DNA of 64,000 nucleotides from Floccularia luteovirens (GCA_009739215.1 VSJF01000001.1:248001-312000); one strand, 5' to 3'. Positions 25,392-40,100 are shown, counted from the stretch's first letter. Program-made: numbers and translations. The notes: generated by a model not told the origin, from the letters alone.

Positions 25392-28300
25392 TTGAGATGG
25401 CGAGTAAGGGAAAAGAAAGGCGGCATATTGATATTTAAAACGGAATATGAGTGTACGGGCTCGGAGGAGGAAGTTGAAAATGGACGATGAGACAAACTAG
25501 CCATCCGACCCGCACTCCATTTGCCAGGTTCATCTCCTCTCAGCTCATCTCTCCATTATTTGACGATCCAGTTCAGCTTGGGCCCGTCCGTTTGCCCGTC
25601 AAATCCGCTTTTCTGCCTTTTCTCTGCAAGATGCACTTGGCTGCTAATCCAATCACTTCCGCTCCCACGGGGATTCCCCAGGGATTCCCCATAGCCTTAC
25701 CCTTAGCATCTGTCCATATATGGTCAGTTAACTGTTATCCCTCACGTGCTCTCCCCCTTCTTGAGGCTGTCTCCCTTTTTCAGACCATCCTGCCTATTCC
25801 AGTCCGCTTCAAAAGTGCGCTACAGCCGATGATCAATGTCTCCTTGGGCACGTCGTTGCCATATACCTCCTCCGAAATCTGTCGGAGTACATTCTTTCCT
25901 TTGTCCACACTCTTTTGTTCCGTAAGCCTTGATGAGGTGCCATGTGTTCTCTCCCCTTCGTTCTTTCAGGGCAATTCTGGCTATTTTGTGGCGTCTCACT
26001 GCTGTCTGCTTGGGGAACTCTCTAATTTACACATCTGAATCTGTCTGACTCCCAATCCTTGCGGATGCCATCGTCGATTGTCACAGGTTTGAATTGAGAC
26101 CACCTAGCCCGCCGTCGGATCTCTATAATCGTCCTCCTTTAAAGCTGTGTATTATGCTGTAGCTTGTCTTGGAACTGTAAGTTAATATATCAGTATCTTA
26201 ATACACTATGCACCAGCTCGTTTGTATCAACTGAACTTCACGCGATCATACATCGCGTGACTGACCCGAATTTGAAAAAAAACTCGCTATTATTAAATAA
26301 AATTGTTTATTTCTATAATTATTCTTTTTGCAAGCGAACCCACGTGGCAACCCTTGGTTGCAACCTGTCAGTGCTCTCCTTCTCTCGTTTGAAAACAACA
26401 GGCTAAACTCGGTGATTGTAATCGTACGTATGTAAAATTTGGCATTAGCATTTCGTGTAAGGACTTTTTAGTATGGCCCTTCTCAACACTAATCATTCCA
26501 ATTGTAACATCTTTTTTTTTCAAACCCAAGAGCACCACAACTGTCACCGCAGATCCCCATTGATTATCTTTCCCATGTGCAGGGATGCTGTTCAATTCTC
26601 TTCAAAGCTCGGAACGAGGGCAAAGTAAAAAGAGGTGATGACGCCGTAGGGGAAAAATATATGTTACTTTACATACTTAGCCCATTATTATGTACCCCCT
26701 CTGAGAAATTATGGCTGCTGCGTATTAAAGGAGTGGAGCCACTGAGAAGATCACAAAGGATTTGGCAAAGGGCAAACTGAATGGTATCAGATCAGTTATG
26801 GTACCTGTACCACACGAGAACCTGACACACCGCAACACTGGAAACATCCAAGTGCTTCCGTTGTAATCACAGAACAACCAACAACAGCGCTCGATGATAC
26901 GAGCAGACTTAGCAGCACACCAAATCTAGAACAATCTTATCACACTCGTTGACTTCTTCAAATATCCACTTATCAGGCTATACGTCGCCACAAATATACA
27001 TCCATTTCATCTATGTACATACATCAAGCTTATGGAAAGATGACCTGTCGTGTACAGGCGAGAAGCATGCAGCTCACGTACATACCCGATGATCAAGTTT
27101 GTAACAAGAATAAAGGATACATAAGTGCTATAAATTAGAGCAATCAAATTACGAGCCCTTAAGTGGTGCGGTGCTGGTAGTATATATGGAGAAAGTTCTT
27201 CCCGAATATGCACGGAGCTGCCATAGTGGGGCAGACACATATATGGTGGATTTCAAACAAGGAAAGACCAGGGATCAGCCCAAGTCCAAGCTTTCCAGTA
27301 GTAGTAATTATGGTCTTGAAAGCGCCGCGCGACACCCAGCTACATTGAAAAAAATACTTGGATCAAAGATTATTGCCAAGGGAGCAAGCGCCAGGTTGAG
27401 CTCTTTCCCGCAGTGGCCAGAAACTTCAAAAAAAAAAATCTATTCGAAGCATCATCTAAAGGATATATTCAATCCACAGTACAAATTCCAAGGTTCGAGA
27501 ATGGTCGAGGAGTTACAGCGGCGGCCGTGATATCAAAACGACGCCATAAATTGCAATTTGAAAAGATGGTGCAAGCTCCTTTCCCATTGTTTTATTTTGT
27601 GCACGGCATGTAAGAGAATGACATTAATGGATTGAGTATTGTATCATAAAAGGCTCAGGCCCAAATGGGCACTGCAGAGTAATTTCCTGTTTGATATGTT
27701 CTTTGTTAGCTGATTACAACAAACGAGTGGCAGCAACCATACCAATCGAATACATAAGATCCAGTTACTGATGCAGATGAGTCTGGCTCAAGATTACCTC
27801 ACACACTCCGTATCTGCACAGGAAGACATGCCCATACCCCGAAAGGCAACATTTACCGAAAAAGAGACTGACATGTACCTGGAGGAGTCACCGCCACAGC
27901 CACGGAGATTCAAAACGTGTAACCCTTTCGCCCTTTGACCGCCAAAACAGAATTTAACTCACCGAACACTTAGATTGCATTGATCTCTTCGATCTTGGAA
28001 GATTTCGTGTTACCTCTGTCCACGAAAGGAAACTCGAAGATGGTCGTGCCCTACAACACCAAACAATCTACTTCCATGAACCCATCGGCAACAGACCTAA
28101 ACTCGTTGCCGGCCCCGCCGCATCATGCTGCCGAACACTTGAAAGCCATAATAATAAACAGGGGCCTGTGCTGAAAACAGATGATCTAGAAGTTATTTAT
28201 TTATTTTATTTTCCTAATATCACACTAATAATATTAATCAAGTACCCGCATTGTGCATATCAAACCAACACGGCTGTCACCATAAAAGAATGTATTTTTT

Positions 28301-30626
28301 TCTCCTTTACTACGCGATCACACCCTTCTCAAGCCCACAAAAAAAGAGAGAGCATGTGCTGGAACACCGAACAACGATAAAGCGGAAAAAAAAGGTTGAC
28401 ATGTGCATTTAAAATTTTAAAAAAGGGGATGAATAGTCGGAGCCTCATTCACTGCTCAGATGAAAAGGATTTGCACAAAGGCCAGAGCGGAGACCCGCCC
28501 GTGTAGATCGGTTAGGGTCCGTACAGTACCTGCACCGCACCAGAAGCCTTGATCAGGGCACCTGAGCGTTTGACCCCCAGCAAAATGCCGGGCCTCACAT
28601 ACCGGACACTCCTACCGATGTCATTCCTTGTCAGTCAATTTTGTATGCTCAGATTATCCACTGCGCAACCTATCCCCCATGTAGTAAATCATCCGGCTTA
28701 GACGCCGCCTCTATTTTAGCCAGAGTACTTGCGTGGTGTATTATGAGGACACTGATGATGGTATTACATGGGCTAACAACTAATGTGATCTTGAATACAT
28801 TTCCATGGACTACGGGTTAAATGTTAAACCTGCGTGTTATGTACATTCCTGGCCAAACGCCCCACTGGCGTGCTTTGTGTGCTTCAGAGACTGATGTACT
28901 TACTCCGGCCATTTCTCCATTACACCCTTCAGCGTAAATGTCAACAGGGTCCTCGTGATGTTTCCTTCCTGAAAGGGGAGTAATTATATTTGCCACTATG
29001 AATATGCAAAGCTACTCCAGTGAACAAAGGCTGCTACGAATATGAAAAATGAATTGATAAGCATCGGTCTAAAATATAATGATTCAGATAGTTCTTGGAG
29101 TGGCGGTATTCATGTGAAAAAAAAAGTAAGAGGGTAGTAACCGGCTCCTTTGTTCGCGTAGAGAAAATATGCTTGTAATTTTCCGCCACTCTCAGTCCTG
29201 ATTTGTATTCACTAAACAAGATCCGCATTGACCTAACAAAATTCTTTCAACAATATCGGTTGGGCCAACCTGACATGGCCAAGCTCCAATAAACATACAT
29301 ATGGTGACTGGCATGATGGAGATGAGTTCGAATATTCGTAATTGAAGATGAACAGTACTAACCATCAATGTTCCCTGATATCGTTTATGCCACAGGGAGC
29401 CTAAACTGTGGTCGGGTAAAATGGACGTTTCGCATAGTAGTAACTTTTGTGAGTTAGCACAAAAATATATAAATAATAAGTACTTTGATCGTTCACGCCT
29501 CCACAAGGCTAGGCTGACCACTAATCAAACTGGCACTTGTCACAGCAACACACACACACATACACACACCTGGTTTACAATTACAATCATTATCAACTTT
29601 AAAACCAATTTAGGATAGAAACATGGAGCATATGCCTGGAGGCCTGGGGGCTCCCAAACGACGCAATGTGTAAAGTAGACACAGAAGCGCATGTGCCCAA
29701 TCAATACCAACTTTAGAGACATTGTTATTATTACTTGCTGTTCCAAGTTTCTACTACATTTGTCCCTTCTAATGTAAACGCCGAAACGTCAGTTGATAAT
29801 AGTAAAACCCGAGGGCTCCGGCAAAAAGGGAGGGGCCCATGTCAACACCCGTGGAATAATCTATTTGCAGGGAGAGTTACATGTGGAGTCTGTTGGAAGT
29901 GCCATCCGGACTCTATGTAATGAGTTATTCTTCAAATGATCCTGATGGGCCACCAATTTTTTTTTTCACAGCCCGAATGTAATTTGGCGTCTTACCTGCC
30001 TGCCACCAGGTGTGAAATGGAACCCACAAACCTATCAGTATATATCCAATGACAGTTTACAATTGCCTTTCGGCGCGAACATCATTTCTATGTGCGCTAG
30101 ATAACGAATTTTCTTCTCTGATTTGAATCACAATATGACCTTTAACTTCTCCTCTCCCTGACCCAAGGACCGGGACAACTATTTTATAACAGCTTTCGCT
30201 GAATGCCGTCTACCATAATTGTTGAGTCGTTCCGGATCTCTCGATGTTACGTAATTAAATGGGGTTAGTATGATTTGTGTCTTTTAAGTAGAAGGCATCA
30301 ACAAGTAAATATGTAAGTAGATTATTATAACTTAAGGCGACCAACTAACCCCATGCACCCACGGATCCAGCTAGATAACCTCTCCTGCCGTAAAGGAGAT
30401 AAGTCCGGGGAACACTCCCCAAGGTCACTTTAGGATTGAGTAAATGCGAAGCTAGAAAACGTTGCTCAAGGGTTGCGAAAGGTTGTCACTGCTCTGCAAG
30501 GTATTATTAAATATTTCATCAAAGTAATTAGCAACAATCGTTAATGAGGAGCTATGCGATGACCCCATGGAATGCAAACAAATCGAGTCCGACTGTACCT
30601 CAACGCAAAAATATCCATAGAATACT
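25392..30626. other. 5.2-kb gene-poor region
   Basis: The left end is the promoter and 5' UTR of the cyclin gene, partly C/T-rich on the + strand; the right end is the 3' side of CHS7. Between them no protein family, tRNA or transposon ends could be recognised. The longest open frame (25487-26038 +, 183 codons) has no recognisable motif. A CA microsatellite is at 29549-29572, and A/T homopolymers are common. A non-coding transcript or degraded mobile element cannot be excluded. Confidence 0.4.
29549..29572. repeat. CA dinucleotide microsatellite
   Basis: A run of CA repeats interrupted once by TA within intergenic DNA. Confidence 0.8.
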
Positions 30627-32157
30627 TTAGTACCTCTCTGATGAAGGAGGATATCCTCTATTTCCAAATCCACCCTTCTGATACAGTTGCTGTCCGCTGA
30701 CACCCCCTACTAGACTCGCAGGCGCACCTCCGTGGTAATTACTGGCAGTATCCTCTTCCGAATAATCAAGACCTCCAGATCCAGCACCTGATAGTAAGGG
30801 ATCTTTGACTTCCCATACGGCAGCCTTTGACCCAACTGAGAACTCCAGATCTTCCCGCTAAAAGTGGAAAGTTAGCCTATTATTGATAAGGGGTTAAGTT
30901 AAAGTCATGACGTACAGTGATGGAGTCCCAATATTTGTACACCATCATGACGCTTAGGAGTATGCAGAGTGTGAAAAAGAATAGCCCGTCAATATAATGC
31001 TTGATTGCATCGCATATGGTAACACTAAATGCGAACAGGAGCACCTGGGCGATAGTATAGAATGCTGTTCCAAATACGATGTCACCGATTGGCCATCGGT
31101 CGTCAAGCGTTCGGAATACAAGAATCAGTTGCGAGATTATGTAAATCACTGTGCATATCAGCGGCCAGAGGATATAGATGATCCATAATCCAATTGGATT
31201 TGTGAATTTGAATCCAGCAAACTGCTTGAATGTTGCGATCGCTACAAAGAAAGAGACACCAAACACGGCAAGGCATGATATTCTCATAAACTGGCGTGTG
31301 TTACATCACACACGTGCTCCACAATGAAAATTCAACCACATACCCATAACGATAAAGGTGTTCCATCTTCAGCGAACTGGAAGCCGACAAAACCATTGAT
31401 AAGAAGGCAACAGTATGCAGCGGCAACCAACCCTGTATACACAGCAGCAAACCACTGTCAGGGTTATGAGTAAACGTTTCAAGCACGAGCAACAGAAGGA
31501 ACTTACCGGATAGCTGACGTTGGCAGTAGGAATCACACCAGAGTCCAAGAACATAGCCAGAAGTTCGATGACAGCATACATCCAGAAGAATAGAACAATC
31601 TCCTTCCGCCCTGCAATGTAATTTCGTTTGATCAATATCCACCGTGAAACACTAATCAAAAAAACTTACCGACTGCTGTGTATTTGCTCCGAATATGGAG
31701 GATCATAATGGCCGTCATTATTATTGCGACTATGTGAACAAAGCATGTTGCTGGAAGCGATAATAGTTAGAATCGAATCGTTTGAGAGTTAAAAGGGCTA
31801 TGAATTAATATGGCAACCATGTGCCATGTTTTGCGGACCAAGTAAAGAATGGTCCCCATGCACTATGGGTGTCTTTCCTTGTAGGATATCCAACACCGTC
31901 AGAACCAACATAGCTAGAATCGAGAAATACGCCACATCATATACTACCGCTCCGTCGTCCCATCACATAGAATTCCCGTTGCCCAGATTCAAACACAAAA
32001 ACCGACACTCACAAGGTTGGAAGATGAGAGTTCCGCCAACATCAACATTTCTACTATAGCATGTAGGCTCAACACCCTGACTAGTCTCCACAAGCGGACA
32101 TATGACAAGTGCGGCTGTTTGGCAAATGGATTTGAAGGACCCAAATTCAACGCCCAT
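30627..32157 (-). CDS. CHS7: Chitin synthase export chaperone Chs7
   Basis: ER membrane chaperone required for chitin synthase III to leave the ER. Starts [20 protein letters not shown] at 32157; exon 1 ends GTLIFQP. After a long intron (31751-32012) the protein resumes [20 protein letters not shown]. Later exons give [40 protein letters not shown], and a long exon with [40 protein letters not shown] and VYKYWDSIT. The last exon reads [20 protein letters not shown] and ends SSERY, stop at 30627. Several hydrophobic helices alternate with short loops, as in the family; the [11 protein letters not shown] and KHYxDGLFFFT motifs are diagnostic. The C-terminal cytosolic tail is Gly/Ser-rich. Confidence 0.93.
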
Positions 32158-34549
32158 GATGAAGATGGGAATGGATTGCTATGATAAAATTCAGAAAAAC
32201 GAGAGAAAGTTAAAGACTGGGTATGAAGGCGAGGGCGTCTTAGCCCGAGAATACAAGAAAGGGCGGGGAAGGATGTTGTGTATGATGAGCAAGCCCAATG
32301 TGATCCAGGTTTTGGAGCGGACTCCAAAAACCTGTATTTGTCATCATCTCACTCATGCCTTAATCAGGCCAGTCCTCCATTCTCTCTTGAAGCTGTATGC
32401 ATGTCGACAAGTTAGCTGGTTCACAGACTCCATATATCAACGGTGACCATCTTGCTTGACTTGATTGAACTACGAAGGAGAGATTATAAAGTTCCTCCGA
32501 AATGTGTATGTCACCCTGACAAAACCACGCTTTTTGCCTAATGTTAACAACACATTTGTAAGGAGTGATACTATAAATGATATGTCTCTCTGCCAAAGGC
32601 AGTTATTGAGATTATTTTACACTCTACCATACAAGATACTTATCCCCCAGGATTTAGTGAATGTATAAATAAAAGAATCTATAACCAACTCCATAAACTG
32701 GCATCTGCTGCATATCAACTCTCAGGTGTGTGGGCAACCAAATTTGATCCATACGAAGTCACAAGTACAATATGTACCAAATATAATTTGTTATCAGTTT
32801 AGACGAAGTGTATATTGGCTCGCTCCCCAAGGAGATCTTAATACACCGCATATTACGAATACGCTAACGAAGCTAGACAGTAAAGACGCTCAGACCTTGT
32901 GAAGCATACGCATGCACACTCAAGTTCGCCGAGGACTATCACATTTGCGACTATTGCCCCTAGAGTGTAGCAGTAACTTGCTCTCATTACGGCAAGTCTG
33001 TGGACGTGGCAATGGATATAGAAGACTCCATTAGGTATGAATTATGTGATATTGTAGAACCAATATCCTGTGTATCAAAGGTACTACTTCATCGCATGTA
33101 AGTAAAGTTTAGATTGATACACGTCACGCTTAACGTTGTCGAATCATCGGGTGTGTGGACTACCTGACCAAAGTGATGCGTTACCTGTCATGGATCAAAA
33201 AAACGGCGGCGCGGACACTCTACTATTGGCACTTGCATTTGCGTTTCCGCTATTATAACCTTGACGCTGGTTGCTCAACCTTTCTGCGAAGCCTACTTGG
33301 TAACCAAGAGCTGGTCCGAGACTGATTTTAAGGATCCTCACCTTGAACTCGAGTTGGCAGCCTTAAATTTATTCCTGGACTTCGCGATGGTTGATTCCTG
33401 TCCAGCCCTGCAACTTTTGGAGGTGCATATTCTTTAAGTGTTCCACTATCAGTAAGAAAACCGTAGGCTGCCACAAACTTCAAGCTCCCGCAGTGAGCTC
33501 CTATTACCGAGGGTCAAATGGTGACCCTGTAGTTCCCGTTTCACTTTGTAACACCATCACCACAAGGATGGGGATAAAATCGAGGTATTCTTGGTTAATT
33601 CGTTTCCATGATTCCGCAAAGTAAAATTTACCCTGTAGGTTGTCTGTCCATCAACGCTCGAGGTCGGGATTCTCCTCGAACCAGTGAATACACCTCAGTC
33701 TGTTTGGCGATGAGCTTACTCGAAATTTACGGCTCCATCGGTGAACGTATTCACATGTAAGTCAAAAACCTCAATGTTTCTTCATAGCGCCGGTCGCCCT
33801 GCATCTTTACCACTCTATCTCCTGTTTTACAATGCAGCCTCTGAAGGGCGTTGCGTGAATTATATCAGCATTAATCATTTCGGGGGTTTTTCACTTCTAT
33901 GTTTGAAATTAGCAGCGATGTCAACGGCATGACAAGGCAATATACAAACCGCCGATGATAGGCTGAAAAATTCATTCCTGATGCTATGTACACGTCAACG
34001 TCAAAATAGTTTCTTTCCTTGTATCAAGGATTTTGACCCTCAACTATGATGAAATTATTATTGTATCACTTAAGCCCTATAAGCCTGTTTTTTCCACATG
34101 CGAAATGATGTATAGATGTCTGACTGTGGTATTATTGCATTCGTGTTTCGTAAGATATAGACAAACTCACGTTACAACGCCACCATTCGGAAAGAACCCA
34201 TCTCCTGTTATACTATCAAGAACTGTTGTTGATTTTGGTGCAGATAGCTCGCAGATAGAGAAACACGAGGGGATTATACGGACTTTGTAAATGGATCATG
34301 GGCGTGATATATACATTTTAGAACATTCTCCATGAAGCTGGTTTCGAGAATGACTCGAAAAAGGCATAAAGATTAGAATTCTATTTCTACACAGGTTGAA
34401 CTGCGCTTTAGTGGCCAAGTTTATACCTACAAACTATTATGTATTGAGCAGATGATCCCCAAAACCATTACAGCCAATTCATGAATTCATGCAAAAAATA
34501 AATATTGGGGTTTTGTCCAACATTGGAAAGGGTCCAAAAGGGTCCAAGT
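32158..34549. other. 2.4-kb intergenic region upstream of CHS7
   Basis: Holds the CHS7 promoter and the 3' flank of the phosphatidylserine decarboxylase gene. Open frames here are short and carry no recognisable motif. No tRNA or mobile-element ends were seen. Confidence 0.4.
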
Positions 34550-36512
34550 TCAATCCACTTTCGACTTCTCTGGAATTAAACCTAATCTTTGTCCAACTTT
34601 GACTTTCTGCCCAGCTTGGACAGTGAACTCGAAATCACTCGGTGCCTCAAATATCAAAACAATAGTACTACCAAGGCAAAAGCCACCCATCTCTTCGGCG
34701 GGTGTGAGGGGCTGTCCTGATAGCACTGCTGACGCTGCCGAGTATACTGCTTCCGTATAGGTTCCTGGGGGAGGTGGGGGGCCACGAACATTGGTTCTAA
34801 GTTCCTATTATCGTTTCATTCAGTAAATTACTTTCGTGAACATGTGCTTATCGAGGATGCACACCTGATCGAAGTTGACCTTGATGCTACCAACGTTTGT
34901 TGCACCCACAGGCACCATACCAAAGAATCCATACTTCCAGCGCCCCAATAAAGCAACTCGCTCATTCAAGACGAACAGATTTTCAAGCCGCTTGGCCATA
35001 TAAGGTGATACCGAAAACAGTTCGCCTAGTTAGGAAAGTCATGAGTAAAGTGATAATCAACTTAGTTCTCCCACTGACCAACAAAATGTCTCCTTTTCTC
35101 TACAATCCATGATGTAGGACTGTGGAACCGGTGGTAATCACCAGGGGCGAGATATATCACGGAAAAGAATAGAGAATTCCCAGGTTTCATGTCTCTTGCT
35201 ACACTTGATCGTCTGGTAAGCGCAGGTTTCAATCCCATGTTCAGAGCAACAGATGCATCATGAACTAAAGTTTCTTCAGCGTCCCGTTCTGGCTCTACCG
35301 ATGCGTCGATGCGCTGCCCAAACTTCTTTGGAGCATTTGATGATTCAGCTCCGTTCAAAGGCGTTTTCGGGGGTGATCCATTGGGCGAACTGGTGCCTGG
35401 CGTTGATGAAGCAGATGTACCGATCAGCTGGTCAAGACTATACTCAATGTCATTGATATTTGCGAATTCACGATCGTGTACCACAGACATATCTGGGTTA
35501 TGAGGGGAAAGAGTAGGGGATGAGGAAATAGATGATGTGTTGCTAGGCCTTTCTACACCAAGTAGAGCGTCCAGAGAATATGTAATGCCTTTCACTTGTT
35601 CTACTCGTAGTCCTTCTACCGTGCCAAAATGGAGAATTGTCCCATCTGCTGGACTTACCTATACCAGGTCAACAGATTTGAACTTTAGACAAGTGCCTTC
35701 ACATCATTTAACAAATTGATGCGTACCAGTATTGCATCGTCCACAGGCCGGGCCCCCGCTTTTAGTTTTCTATAGAAAAAGTCTCCCAAACTGACATATT
35801 TTCTAAGGTCTGTATACTCGATTTCCTCCAAATTACAACCAAAAGCATAAGCGTAAAGGCGGAAACCGTATGGCCGGAACCACACAGGAAGCTCAAGGGA
35901 ATTGACATAACCCCACAGTCGTGACATATTGCGTAGAGGCAAAGCGCCTAGAACGTGTACCTTCGAGGATTTTATTGAGCCACCCATAAGAATTCACTAG
36001 CAGAACATTTCTTACCTGCCAGGGTCCTTTCAACTTTATAATTTCCATACCATTCTCATCTAGATGTACTTCTTTCCGTGCTTGCTTTGACTTCTTGCGA
36101 TACTGTATTGCGACGAGCAACAATGCCCCGACTGCAATTGGTAGCGGGTACCATTTTGTGGGCGTTTCTGTCCAGGCGTTGATCAGTTTTCCTACATCGA
36201 GCAGTTAGTTATGGTGCTGCGGAACCAGGATGTAATATTTTAGCACGCACGATACAACGGTAGGCCAACGTCACTCCCCGACTGAATACCGTTTCCCCCA
36301 GTTGAGCTGTCACCTCCACTTCTACTTGAGTACGCCCTTTTAAACCCATGACTTTTGACTGTACGAAGAAGAGCAGAAGTCCTATTCGTGCTATGTACCC
36401 AACACCTCGCGAATACAGATGAGGCAGAGCCACATGAAGCATTTATCACCCTCGAAGCGACCCTCAATGGCCGTTTTCCTTTTGTAAGGAGTGTTTTTCT
36501 AGAGAAGAGCAT
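34550..36512 (-). CDS. PSD1: Mitochondrial phosphatidylserine decarboxylase proenzyme
   Basis: Converts phosphatidylserine to phosphatidylethanolamine at the mitochondrial inner membrane. Starts [20 protein letters not shown] at 36512, an Arg/Lys/Ser-rich presequence. A hydrophobic segment ([17 protein letters not shown]) follows, then [20 protein letters not shown] and [52 protein letters not shown] and [14 protein letters not shown]. The pyruvoyl-forming LGST motif ([16 protein letters not shown]) lies near 34650; the chain should self-cleave between Gly and Ser. Stop at 34550. A Ser/Pro-rich insertion of about 110 residues sits between the PADG block and the YHRFHSP block. Six short introns were read. 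Catalytic residues appear intact. Confidence 0.93.
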
Positions 36513-37128
36513 TAGTGGGTCGTATTATGAGTTATGGAAGTTGCATTAATAAGAGAGTCCAAGCGGCAAAGCAGTGTGCTGTCAAGTCTAAAGACGTACG
36601 AGGTAATTGGCCCTGAAACCAATGTTTGCACCGTCGGCAAATTCATCACACGCACCACTACCGTCATCGTTCTAACATATGTTCTCTAAGACGGACGTTG
36701 TTCACTATTATTCACGATGATAGTACTATGATACAGAGTGGAGTCGGTGTACAAAAGCAACTCGGAGTCATACTAAAAAGAATGACAGGTCCGAGCCGGA
36801 CTCGCCAGAATCCTGATTTCTTTCCCAAGCGAGTTCCGAAGTAACACTTTGCCTTTTTCTCTGGTTTCTTCAAATAAAAAGAACGCCCAAAGCAATACGA
36901 GACCGCCAATTTTATTGAGTGGTACGAGGGAGTTGGCACAAGACCCGTAATAATGGGGGCCGCCTGCGCTGGATCGGTCTAGCATGTGATAAGAAAAAGC
37001 TTCAGGATTAAACACATATAAACACCATGTGTTTACCAAAAGTAGCCAATTCGTATAATTCTACCCTGAACACGCGGCAATGACCGCGCCGACCGCGCCT
37101 AGCCAGCCGCTAGCCAAATTGGCGCAAC
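36513..37128. promoter_or_regulatory. Intergenic region upstream of PSD1
   Basis: 616 bp between the 3' end of the MTC5 gene and the PSD1 start, both on the minus strand. It should contain the PSD1 promoter. No recognisable gene. Confidence 0.4.
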
Positions 37129-40100
37129 TCAGGATAAAATCAATGGCGCCGAAGGAGGAGAAAATGGAGCGCGGGTTGAAAAATGTGAGCCATGAGTTCC
37201 AGAATCCATGCCATTACAAAAACACCCGCATCCTGAAGGGCAAATTGGCACGTCCAATGAGTTCCAACAGGAGATGTGTGTGACATGATAACACTGCATG
37301 CAGCTGCGCGAAAGCCCTGAGAAAAAACCAATTGTTAGTTAGCGGCGGTTTTAAAATAATGGATAAAAGAATTATGGAAAGAACCTTTAACAGGTAACCG
37401 ACAAATAGTGCAGTGAGTCACTGCGGTCGGCACGCCGCATGAGGTGCAGATATTATCTTTCTCCGGAACGGGCAAACCGCATCTTCTGCAAGCCCTTTTG
37501 ATCCCTTTAAATTATGGTAAATTCCAGAACATATCCAAGATCAGGTTTGTATTTACCAATTTTGTGATCTTCCAAGTAGTTTTGTCCGGCAACATTTTGC
37601 CGCTTCACAGATTTGAGAAGTTCCAGTCTCTGATTATATAGTTGCCACCCGAACAACATTTCAGAATAGACGTAAACATGGGAAACAAATTGTGTAATAA
37701 GGGCAGAATCGAACAGGGTGTCCGGTCTGTGAAGAAATCGGGGTTAGAAGGGAGAGGGGTTTCAAAAACCTACTCACTTCTCTTCTAAAGGTATTTCAGT
37801 GTTGATAGATCTTTTCTCATGCAATGTGTATGGATCTGGGACGTGTGAGACCGTAGGTCTGCGACTACCGGCAGAAAAGAATGAAACACTGGGCGGCTTG
37901 GAAGGTATAGCAGTAGAAGTTTCATTCCACGACTTTGAAATAGTTGAACCGGATACTGTTGTCGCAACAAGGTGCGAATCCTTTCTTTGTCTCCTGGGTT
38001 CAGAAGTTCAACAAAGTAGGACAACCCAAGAAATTTACAGTAACGTACCCTTCAGAATGAGAGAAAACTATCTCAGATGGTGTTGTGAGACCTTCTTTCA
38101 AGGTGTCTTGAACACCAGCTACAAACTGGCGCATGCTCCCGGTGTTGAAGAGGCTAGACCATGATCCCCGTGAGGAATTGGAGGAAGAAATAGAGGCCGT
38201 TAAAGGAGGTGCGGCAGAAGAAGGAAGGCGGGGCCAAGTAGGTGACGTAGGACTTGAGATATTGTTGATAGACCTTGTCAATGTGAAATAATCCAAGCCA
38301 CTAAGTTTTGGCGTATCAGGTAGTTTATACGGCCCTTGTTTAACGGTATTTTCGGCTTTGAGTTTGTTCACATGCGTGGTCTGAAGGACAAGCATGGACA
38401 GCATGGCTAGCATCTGAATATCTTTCGACTTTGCCAAGTCAGAATGGCTTAGCAAAAGACAAAGATTAGAAAATTAAAATTGCCAGCGATGAATTACATA
38501 CACTTGAATAACAACCCGCGAGGCAAGAGACTCTGATTCAAATGCTTTAGAACCTTTCATTTTATCGTCATCATGACACGGATTTCTGAACAATGACCCG
38601 ATTATTCTGAAGATACGCTCGTGGTCGAACCTTCTATGCCTTCGGGCCACTGCTGCATTTTTCTCACAAACATCTGCGAGCGAACTCGATTCATAGATGT
38701 ATTGCGCAGCAACTATCTTGTCTCCACCTGCAACATTTCTTGTACTTGTCAAAAAAACCGTACTCCTTCTTGTCGGGAGCATCCCATAGTTCTTCGATAT
38801 ATCCCCGACCGCTTTGGAATCAGAGTCCCTCCTTTTTTGTTGCTGTGCAACTGTCAACAAGTTCGTCATTATTCGCAAAATGTTTCCATTTTCTGCTTTT
38901 CGGTTATCACCAGGACTTAGCACTCTATCGGTCGCAGCGAGGCCGAGCCGACGAACAGCATCAGAAACCAATGCGGGTGATTGGAATAATCGCGGCTGGG
39001 GTTCTGCAACTTGTTGCACAGGTTGCTCTTCTTGTGGATTCGAAATGGTATCAGATACGCCTCTCAAAACGTTGCGTACTATCCGCGGAGGAGCTCGGAA
39101 GAAAAGAATAAGTTCTCCTTGAGAGAAATCAGCGAACTGAAGAGGACCAATACCACTGTAAGCAAACCATTAGGTCCGAATGTCCCTTGAGAAGTTCGGG
39201 GTTCTGCAAGGTTTTTATTGTTGCGCAGTAGAGAAACTGTAACCTCCTTCGACTTCCGCACTGAAGTATTGTCATCTTCATCTGATGAGGACTCCGAGTC
39301 CATGGCATATGGTCGACCCTGTTGTTCTCCCTCATCACCAAAAAGTAGAAATCGAAGGCATGATTCGAGACAAGGTCGTTTTCTTTCCCGAATGCTGCGT
39401 AGACGCCGTAGCATAAATGCGCGATCCTTCATTGAAATTAAGGGATTCCTTTCTAGGTCAACTGTTGGAGTTCCCTCGGGATGAGTTCCATGTGGGTAAT
39501 CTCTAGGAAAAGTGAAGGTTATTCTAATGAACACCGATGAAGATTCGCCCCAGGGGCCATGCAGGCCGAGAGTGCATGTTCGTTTCTTTGTCAAATCATG
39601 CTATGTTGTATCATAAATGTCCCAGTCCCTGATATGAACCAGCATGACACACCTTCTCCAGTTTTATCTTGGATGAGGCCAGCTTATTAAGGACTGAAGT
39701 TATCCTGAGGATGTCATTGGTACACTTTTCATAGACAGTAACTTCTGCACTCACTCATCCTGCAAGCTCTGGTTGTTCTCGCTCTCCTTCTTGTCATCCA
39801 AGGCTCGACTGCGACTATCGCTTCGCTTTCGTGCTTCCAATACTACCCGATCAGGCCCAGATGTGGGTCTGGAACGCGAACCTATCTGAGAAGCAGCTGC
39901 GCTATTGTCACCTCCACTTCCATGCCCGGAGCTGCTTCCCCTCCTACTCCCGAGTTTGACGTTAGAAAGCCAAGATAAAGCGTCCATTCTCCCAACGCTT
40001 TTCCCACCAAAATTGCCCCGACTCATTGTCTCACCTCGTTTGCGGAGGGCTGTCATAGCAATTGGTGTAGTGCTACTAGCAGTCGGTGTTGATTGAAGTT

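Noticed and set aside
25487..26038. 183-codon open frame on +
   Set aside because: No recognisable motif, no plausible intron structure, and it lies in the C/T-rich upstream region of the cyclin gene; chance is likelier.
29549..29572. CA repeat as telomere or CRISPR-like array
   Set aside because: Simple dinucleotide repeat without spacers or telomeric unit.
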